Source: Chrysomallon squamiferum (lineage: Eukaryota > Mollusca > Gastropoda > Neomphalida > Peltospiridae). Taken from it: 64,000 nt of DNA. Shown here in pieces: positions 49,807 through 64,000 of this stretch (the stretch's first letter is position 1; every line of letters starts with the position of its first letter). The stretch spans positions 8,480,780 through 8,544,779 of the forward strand of contig CM022672.1 of assembly GCA_012295275.1 (NCBI GenBank), written 5' to 3'. A program made the translations under genes and the position numbers. The notes beneath the pieces are model-generated. The model searched no databases. It saw nothing but the letters and a program-made list of their open reading frames with translations, and was not told where the DNA came from.

Positions 49807-52800
49807 CTGAAACAGAATAATAATAGTTATAATAATATATCAATAACTAAATAAATCATGTAATTAAAAATACTAATCAGTGTAGAAAAGACCTGAAAAC
49901 TGCTGTTGGATTCTGTTGTTCAGCTATCTGTGTACTAATATCACCAACACTTTCTATTAAATACATATGGCATTTAAAATGAGATATTTATTTATTTATA
50001 TACCTCCATACTAACACTTCAGTTAGGTACATTTGGTTTTATGGTACAAGAATTTAGAAATGTTTAAGAATCTATGTCATCCTAGAGACAAGAATACAAG
50101 CACCTCTGATACAAATCAGTGATATGATCTGATATTGCTGTACAGGTGATTGGACATCATTTAAGATTTTCAACCACTCTTACTTATTTATGATTTGTAA
50201 ATACATCCACTCAAAGTTTTATTACCATTAGTGTGGAATACAAAATGAGTTCAGACTGGTTAATACTAGTTCAAACTAAACAAACCTCTAAAGCCTTTTT
50301 CAGCACTCTGTCTCTGTCCTCACATCCAAGTTCTAACATTTCTTCATACGTATCCACCATGCAGGCTATCAGGTATGGAGAACGAATTTGATCTTCATAT
50401 AGTTTGCAACAAAATTCAATGAGACCTGGATATTTACTGAGTTCTCGATCTTGCAGAACTCTGAAAACAAATCACAATGAAATTGTTTATTTAACCAGTT
50501 TATGTAAAACAACAATTTAGTCAGTTTACTTTTTAACGAAGAATAAATATATATACAGATCTAAAAAAAAAATAAAGAAAGGAATTCATGTTGAAAAACA
50601 TCCAGTTATTGACAGTTTTGAACCAAAAAAATGTCCTGAAAAACTGAAAATATGATCAGGTTGGAATTAGATTAAAAACTAGTTTAATTGAGAAATACAA
50701 ACCCTTTCAGATAATTCCAAGCACTTTCATTGTTTGGAGCTTTCTTTATCATGTCTTGAGCATAGCTAAAAACAAATTATAGAAACAGTAAATCCACTGA
50801 TTATTCTGATTTCTGTTGCTTATTTACTTATGTCTTGCAAATGAACGATAACACCATTTACTGTCAGTGGAAATGTATGATAAAATTGTCACAATACAGA
50901 AAAACATATTACTTTCTTGGCCATAATAGAATACAGGAATGTTAAATACATATAGTTTTAAAAATATACATAACTGAAACAAAGAGACTCACAACAGCAT
51001 AGTAAATACAGAAGTAATGATAAACATAACAAATACAACATATGAAAGGAGCATTAGCTTAGTTATACAGGGCAAAAGCATGAGAAAAAAAAGTATAGAA
51101 TGACAATCTAGAAACTGAAATTTATTTCAGATTTGTGTCTTGAAGTCTAAATGAGTTATTGTATTAAGTTAAGAATTAAAAACTGAACATTAAAATAATA
51201 AAATTTTCAAGAGTGTGTTTGTTGCTCAATCAGAAAAATCACAACAAAAAAACATTTTCTTTTTAAAAAATGAAATTTACCAAGTCAGATGATAAAATAC
51301 TTACGTAACTTCTCTCTCAACAACAGCATCTGTGAAACCAGTTGTATTTTTCACAACAAAGAAACGCTGGTTCCAAGCTGAATTGTTTCTCAAATCATCC
51401 TTCAAAAGTCTGCTCACATAATCCAGTTCCTGATCCCAGCAACCAAATTCCTGAATCACCCATTGTCTTAACAGAAGACATTGAAAACAAATAAGTTATC
51501 TACACATTTAGTAACTAGTTGTGTTTAGCACAGACATACATAATTTATAATCTTTCACTGTAGATAAATCTTCAGTTTTGTCAAAGATTTCAAAGACTAA
51601 TGAAATTTCCACTGGAATGTAACTAAATTTAAAAAGAGTCATTTTGGGGTTTTAACTTAACTTAACTATGTCCACTAAAATAATACCTGTGCTGCCAAGC
51701 ATGGTAGTTTTTGGCATCTTGTCTAAGAATTTTCTCAGTAAATGTAAGCTCTTCTCCTGGGTCCTGTAACCACTCAATCAACACACGACGATGATGCCTA
51801 CATAAGTAACAATGATTGTCAAAATATTTCATGCTGGTGAGTAAGTTCTTGTCACTGATTATAAAAACACAACTGAAAATTACAAAATAACTGTGAAAGG
51901 GTCCCTATTTATATTTGCATTGCCATAAAAGAAAGATGTAACATATGATAAACTGAAATATCTAAATCATAAAGAAACCAAAGAAAGAAAACTTTTAGTA
52001 TATTACAGAGAACTGTTAGACTTAGACTCTTACATGAAGGATAAACAAGATATGAAATAGTCTCACAGATGAATAGAAATAAATTTATTTAATATGTAAA
52101 CAATCTAGTTGATCGTTAACATTCACCAAATATGTTCTCTACACATCCCCATTGCTTAAATCTGGCTCAGGCAATTATCAAATTAAGTACAAACATGAGC
52201 TCTAACCAAACTTGGTAATTTTTGGGACTGTCCTCAATAACTCCTGTCACATATCTAAGTTCCTCACGAACATCTTTCTTCAAGTGTTTCAGCAAAATTC
52301 TGCGATAGTGCCTGAAATATGCCGTATCAAAACTTTAATAGCAAAACTGAAATTGTCACTTAAAATGACAGTCCAACCAACATCATCTAATCAACTAAAT
52401 GGTAAAAGCTATATAAGTTTTTACAAATGCATTTTGATGAGGGTAATATTATTTTTTTATATTTGAAAATATATAAAAAATAAAGAAAAAAAGAATCATT
52501 TAACACTATTAATACATATTGAGACATCTAATAAAGGTATCAACCAGATTTGTGAGTTACTTACCAAACTGTGTAGTTGGCAGGATTCAGTTCTGCTGCA
52601 TCCTTTGTGAGTTGTAAAGCTCTTTCACTTCTCTCATCTGCAGCTATCACAGCTCGGAAATAGTCATACACATCACGAACTATCAAAACAGAAAATAATA
52701 ATCACAGTGTTTTTTATTTCCGTATGATCAACATCATTTTTTTTATTAGTTCAAAAATACTTTACATATTCAATTAGTTCAATATTTATATACAATAATT

Positions 52801-53760
52801 TTTTTTTAAAAGTAATTGAAAATGACCAATACATTCAATGAAAATTAATAAACAGAAATTACCAAAATTACTTGTTATAAAATATATTGTTTCATTAACA
52901 AATGTTTCATGAGAAGGTGAAACTAAAATTTAAAATAAAATGACAGTATATTGTTCCATTAAAAAATAAAGAAAAAAAAGAAAATAAGAAAGAAAAAAGA
53001 AACTGTCAAAACACCATTATTGTTATATACTAGTAACAAATAGTTAAAAAAAGGAGTTATTTTATATACCACTATGGCACTAATATTTAAAATTTAATCC
53101 GTTAACTTGCCGATTTCTTTGACGCATTTAGATTAACTCATTAAGGAAGCCTTTCTACTAAAGCCATATAAAAGTGCAATATATGGTTTAAATTGGTAAC
53201 GGTTTCTTGAAACAGTCACATTTTTTATTAATTTTATTAAGTACTAATCCAGTATTCGTAAATATCGTAACTAATAACTAACTATGCCATAGTTAATTAA
53301 CAAGTCATATCAATATAATGAATATGAAATATTATCATTTTTCAACCGGCGTCTATTATAAAATAAACAACAAACCCATAAAACCCTTGAAAGTTTATTT
53401 ACTGAATTTGTAACGAACACAACTTCATGTTCAATGTGTGTTACAGAAAATGTGTACTGGTTTTAACAATACTGCCAAAAAAAAAAAAAAAAAAAAAATC
53501 ATTTTCCAGGCGGGTCAAGGTTCCCGCCGAATAGTGAACTTGTGAAGTGTTGCAAAGATCTTACAATAATTTATCAAAGCGTAAATTGGCTTCCAGCCAA
53601 CAACTCCAGCATTGTTCTTACATTTATCTGAATATGCTATTTGAACGACAGGATTAGGTCCGTCGTCTTGTTCAACTGGTTGAACATCTTTCCACTCCTG
53701 CCTTTCCCTGTAAGGAACCCACATGGAAGATCCCTCCCCATCGGAACTCCCTTCCGACAT
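49702..53760 (-). CDS. FNTA: Protein farnesyltransferase/geranylgeranyltransferase-I alpha subunit, 8 exons, complete
   Basis: Predicted 324-residue protein, near the animal family length apart from the variable N-terminal extension of vertebrates (human 379). Family role: the cytosolic alpha subunit, shared by farnesyltransferase and geranylgeranyltransferase-I, pairs with a beta subunit to prenylate CaaX proteins such as Ras and Rho. Exons: 53622-53760, 52565-52679, 52207-52311, 51687-51797, 51305-51466, 50703-50765, 50286-50460, 49702-49806; all phases agree and there is no internal stop. Five PPTA-type helical repeats are visible: NYTVWHYRR (81-89), NYQVWHHRR (116-124), [10 protein letters not shown] (150-159), NNSAWNQR (184-191) and [10 protein letters not shown] (223-232). 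Lys115 in PKNYQVWHHRR aligns with human Lys164, implicated in catalysis. The start at 53760 precedes [18 protein letters not shown] and [13 protein letters not shown], which match the human N-terminus. Compact, with introns mostly under 1 kb. No frame defects. Confidence 0.97.
50286..50460 (-). CDS. FNTA: FNTA exon 7
   Basis: Residues 232-290; [12 protein letters not shown] and [18 protein letters not shown], as in the family C-terminal half. Phase 0 donor GTTTGT. Confidence 0.96.
50703..50765 (-). CDS. FNTA: FNTA exon 6
   Basis: Short exon of 63 nt, residues 212-232, containing the fifth repeat [10 protein letters not shown]. Donor GTTTGT. Confidence 0.95.
51305..51466 (-). CDS. FNTA: FNTA exon 5
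   Basis: Residues 158-211; [44 protein letters not shown]. Confidence 0.97.
51687..51797 (-). CDS. FNTA: FNTA exon 4
   Basis: Residues 121-157; [17 protein letters not shown] and NYHAWQHR, the second and third PPTA repeats. Confidence 0.97.
52207..52311 (-). CDS. FNTA: FNTA exon 3
   Basis: Residues 86-120; [18 protein letters not shown] and PKNYQVW with the conserved Lys115. Donor GTTAGA is weak but in phase. Confidence 0.96.
52565..52679 (-). CDS. FNTA: FNTA exon 2
   Basis: Residues 47-85, [20 protein letters not shown] and the start of the first PPTA repeat NYTVW. Donor GTAAGT. Confidence 0.97.
53622..53760 (-). CDS. FNTA: FNTA exon 1
   Basis: Residues 1-46, an acidic/Ser leader then [19 protein letters not shown] and [11 protein letters not shown]. 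Donor GTAAGA, phase 1; reading through the donor would give a false extension. Confidence 0.96.
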
Positions 53761-53930
53761 GTTGAAGCGTTGTCAAGTTCAACCGAAAGAGGGCGCTGTG
53801 AATCGGATAACTCGATGGTGCAGAATTATAAATTAGACTGAGCATTCAGTTTTTGTTAGTTCATCTGCCATGACCAGTTCGCTCTAACGTCCGCATAGGG
53901 CAAAATGACCACCCCACCCCGCCGCTGATC
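53761..53930 (-). promoter_or_regulatory. FNTA: FNTA 5' UTR and promoter region
   Basis: CpG-richer segment upstream of the start codon, with a CTCF-like core AGAGGGCGCTG (plus strand, 53788-53798) and CCACCCCACCCCGCCGC at about 53,911. Confidence 0.45.
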
Positions 53931-56750
53931 ATATTATTCTATCAGAGATTAATGTTAAGCAGAGAATCATAAATTGTTTATTAACATTATATCACCTTTG
54001 GTACATCTCTGAACATTAAAAAGTTAATAAATAAATCTAATAAATATCGTCGTGAAGCAAAGTAAGTAACACTTATTTTTATACATTTATTTATTTATAA
54101 ACCGCATCACATACATGATAGTGTTATTGTAGAGATAATGTGTTCAGTCCTTTAAATACATACAAAACTTATTTTACTGCTATTATGTAAATAATCTATG
54201 CAGTCTAAAAAGTAAAACCTCAGTTGTATTGAACAGCTATGATGGAAATGATATATTATAATCAGCAAAATACAACTATATGAATTATAATAGCTTTTAA
54301 AAACACCAATAAATAAACTGTTTGATATTCTCTTGTTTTAGTGCGTAAAACGAAAATGAAGTATACAACAATTGTGGAAAATTGTGAACTATTGTGGAAA
54401 TAGTATTTCATGTTAATTGGTTATTCGAGATCTCGCTAAATTATAAAACGTGTGATTGTATTCAAATATGTATATGTATATAAGTTTTATACTTATATAT
54501 GAATAAAGATTTAAAAACTAAATCTAGTTAAAAGTAAACAAACTGTACAATCTCTATAAAACTGGGGTAATCTGGGGAAATATCTAAATGCTTTGTAAAT
54601 CGAAAAATTTAAAGTAATATTTCATTTATTTTTTTATAAATTTATTTATTATTTAATTTATTATATATTTTTTATTTATTTATTTTTTACTTTAATTTTT
54701 TTTTTTTTTTATTTTATTTTTTTTTTTTTTAATTGAGACACTATATGATACTTTCTACATAAAATAATTTCATCCACTTTTACTTATTTTCTAATCCATT
54801 CATTAAATTTTTATATATTATTTCTACAAGTAACACGAAGAGGTTAAAGGCGTGGGGGTAAATGTAAAATATTAATATGTATGTATGTTATACGTATATG
54901 TGAATCAACTGTGCTGTATTCCTAGTGTAGAAATAATATATGCAATCCATATAGTATGTAGTAAAGCCTATTCTATTGCTACTGAGTAAACGATGTATTA
55001 AATTAGTCTCTAGCTGTATGAATACAACGTACAGTAATACTACTTTTAAATTCTTCTATCAGTGTATGAGTTGTATTGACTATTTCAGTACTACAGAGAC
55101 ACCTGAGTAAGTATGTATGTGTGTGTGTATCTATATATGTATGTGTGAGTGAGTGTGTGTGTGTGTGTGTGTACATACATACATACATGCATACATACAT
55201 ACATATATATACATATATATGTATATACGTATTTTTGTATCAATATATGCATATATGTATGAAGGTGTGTATAAAATAAATAATTCCAAGAAGCTGTTAT
55301 GGACAGATTGACATAAACACGTGTAAGACAGTAATAACAAATATATAATCAATGTCATTAAATTACTCACACAGATATAATATACTTTACACACTAAAAC
55401 AATTATTTTATTTAAAGAATAGTCAAAACATACAATAAAATTAAATTTTCTTCTTATAATAAAGCTTATGACAGTTATATATATATATATTTTTGTGAAG
55501 TGTTTAGTTGAAACACTAGATTTACACAATGAATTTCTTTCTTACATTTAACACAGCTACCTCTAGTAAACGCTCAGTCTGAGCTGTCACTAATGTTTCT
55601 TTAATTTTTGGACGACTCAAGGATAAATGGATGTTTTCACCAGATCAAAATTTTAGAAAGGTTCTATTCACAGAGTATTGCTACAGATGTTTCCTGTCAT
55701 TAATAAAAATTCAAAACGAAGATACTTACATATGTATAAAATATGAATTATTAAATTAAGCTGTGAAACGATATGTAAGAGAAGAAATCAAACTAAACAC
55801 ACTATACATTTAATATAATTAAACAATACCTCACTATTATACAAATTACCAAAAAAGATTTGTTCCACATTGATTTGTGAGGACACCCGCTAACATGTCT
55901 GGTTTTATCTGTAGTCCCAGTTATAAAAAGTCTCGAAGTCATTAAAACGATGATAATGTAACATATGTTCTAGGTAAGACTGCAGTAGCTTCTTTATTGT
56001 GAGGTTATCATCTTTAGAAAATAATTTTAAGTCCAACAGGAACGACACATCCAATTTCATAAACAAAGAGAAAAAGAAGAAGAAGAAAAAAAATAAATTA
56101 AAAATATACGAAATTAGACTTTAATCTGATATAAACTAATAAAACCTACCATCAGAAAGTACAGTATTTTGTGAATAACTAATGATAGTTCTATGACTAT
56201 ATATTTTTATAATATAATAAAATATAGGAGATGTTTGTCTAAACGTAAATCTATAAAATACACATATACACGTTAATCATATGCAGTGGTAAGTATATCT
56301 AAAGAACAAGATTTTTATAAATGAAACAAAAACAAAAATAATCAGAAAACTGCTTGTCTGAGAAACGCTTGGTCTCTTAAAGGTGAGGCTCAAAAAAGGT
56401 TCCATGAGAATTCCACTGAGTAGACTTTTTCGTCAGAAATAAAGAATGTTTCGTTTTAGATTAACATGCAGATTTTTTCCACTTTCTTTTAAGCAGTATT
56501 TATGGACTATATATATATAAATATATAATACTCTTTAAGAAATACACAAAAAGACAAATCATTAAAAATACCTAAATAACATAGCCATGTTAGTAATTAA
56601 ACTGATATATATTCTAACGATGTATTACTGAATAAATAGAACTGAACTCTGCTTGAGATAACAACAGTGTCTACACACTCGACTCTTTTATACACTGGAT
56701 CTCCACAATGAATTACAATCACTGTATAATTTGTTCTGTTTTTTCTCAGC
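53930..56750. other. Intergenic region between FNTA and the MIB2-like gene
   Basis: A/T-rich with T-rich stretches at 54,630-54,735, TG/CATA tracts at 55,110-55,230 and short AT runs. The right part is probably MIB2-like 3' UTR. No gene seen. Confidence 0.6.
55110..55235. repeat. TG and CATA microsatellite cluster
   Basis: TG run at about 55153-55172, then CATA units. Confidence 0.93.
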
Positions 56751-63043
<6,293 letters not shown>

Positions 63044-63059
<16 letters not shown>

Positions 63060-63735
63060 CTGTAATTACAACACAAATAAACTTAAACACTACATTTCTT
63101 AAATTGTAAATACAAAACAAATAAACTTAAACCTTTCTTAAAATGTAATTAAAACAACAACAAAAAAAACTTAAAACACTACTTTTCTTAAATGTAATAA
63201 CAAAACAAACTAAAAAACTTAAACTTTTCTTAAAATCTAATAAAATAACAACACAAATATAACTAAACACTATACTTTCTTAAAACTCAACAAATAACAA
63301 ACAAAACACAAAATTACTGTCTTTCTTAAATAACAACAATTAAAATAAAACTATCTTTCTTAAACTGAAATTCAAATAACAAACTAAACATTTTTTCTTA
63401 AACTGTAATAAAAACAAAAGGCAAAAAAACTTAAAGACCACATTTCTTAAAACAAAACAAATAATTTAAACACTACAAAAATTCAATAAACAAATAAACT
63501 TAAAACTGAAAAACTGTAATTAAAATAACATCAAAACAAACAAAAACACTGTGTTTCTTAAACTGAAATAACAACATAAATAAACTTAAACACTACCTTT
63601 TTTAAAATGCAATAACAACACAAATAAATTTAAACACTATGTTTCTTAAAATGCAATAACAACACAAATAAACTTAAGCAGTATCTTTCTTAAACTGTAA
63701 TTAAAATACAAGCACCAAAAAACTTAATAATCAGC
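63044..63735 (-). repeat. Array of about 14 copies of the MIB2-like exon a acceptor
   Basis: The unit (about 38-60 bp) contains, on the plus strand, CTTTCTTAAACTGTAATTAC, the exact edge of exon a. Copies with an intact minus-strand CAG/TTTAAGAAA have exon-like starts at 63059 (real), 63364, 63402, 63562 and 63694. Other copies are diverged at the AG. Confidence 0.85.
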
Positions 63736-64000
63736 AATTGTTATCTGACTTCTTCTGAAACAAATCTACACAAGAAAGAACAAGGTCAAAATAAAAATTA
63801 ACAATAACCTTAATAATAATAACTGATATGATAAAAAATAACTTTACACAGAGAAACGTGAAATTAAAAAATTACAACGATTATTACAATGAATTAAATT
63901 ACTTGATAATTTCAAATTACAGGTTTACAAATAAAATAATTATTCACAAAGAGCTTTAGAACGAGACCTTAGTTTTACTCGATGAACCATTTTTTCCTTC

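Noticed and set aside
63968-64000. Possible partial exon of the MIB2-like gene at the right edge (EGKNGSSSKTK before GTCTCG)
   Set aside because: Phase fits exon a, but the donor is poor and too little sequence is visible to support it.

Overview
This is a stretch of animal nuclear genome. It is strongly AT-rich, full of microsatellites and poly(A)/poly(T) tracts, and carries three intron-containing protein genes, all on the minus strand with GT-AG introns and the standard code. The proteins are clearly metazoan, and every gene was rebuilt exon by exon by matching splice phases. The repeat style (long CT, GATA, CAGA and TATG arrays, tRNA-like fragments) suggests a non-vertebrate, perhaps a mollusc or another lophotrochozoan, but nothing here proves a phylum.

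Layout in window coordinates. 1-16,200 is a gene-free region: a 1.3 kb minisatellite at 1,263-2,545, many simple repeats, and several high-complexity islands (3,870-4,225; 6,020-6,260; 7,080-9,520) that look like candidate regulatory DNA. 16,200-20,853 is repeat-rich sequence followed by the probable 3' UTR of the next gene. 20,854-46,731 is a 17-exon FHIP2 (FAM160B/RAI16-like) gene, an adaptor of the FTS-Hook-FHIP dynein complex. Its 15-codon first exon was recovered from the splice phase. One single-base frame break lies in exon 11. 46,732-49,701 holds the FHIP2 5' region and the probable 3' UTR of the next gene. 49,702-53,760 is a complete 8-exon gene for the farnesyltransferase/geranylgeranyltransferase-I alpha subunit (FNTA, 324 residues). 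53,761-56,750 is its promoter plus intergenic repeats. 56,751 to the right edge is the 3' part of a mind-bomb (MIB2-like) gene: the end of a REP domain, about nine ankyrin repeats and one all-cysteine RING-like finger. Its 5' end lies beyond the window.

The three genes have unrelated jobs (vesicle transport, protein prenylation, ubiquitin/Notch signalling), and no operon-like logic is seen.

The most unusual signal is a recurring structure. In the FHIP2 and MIB-like genes, tandem repeats have been built from exon boundaries: the FHIP2 stop-codon tail (7 copies), the FHIP2 exon 7 acceptor (4 copies), the first visible MIB-like acceptor (about 14 copies), a MIB-like mid-gene exon edge (2 copies) and the whole MIB-like terminal exon (2 copies). 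This produces arrays of duplicated 3' splice sites and duplicated coding tails. FNTA, lying between the two genes, shows none of this.
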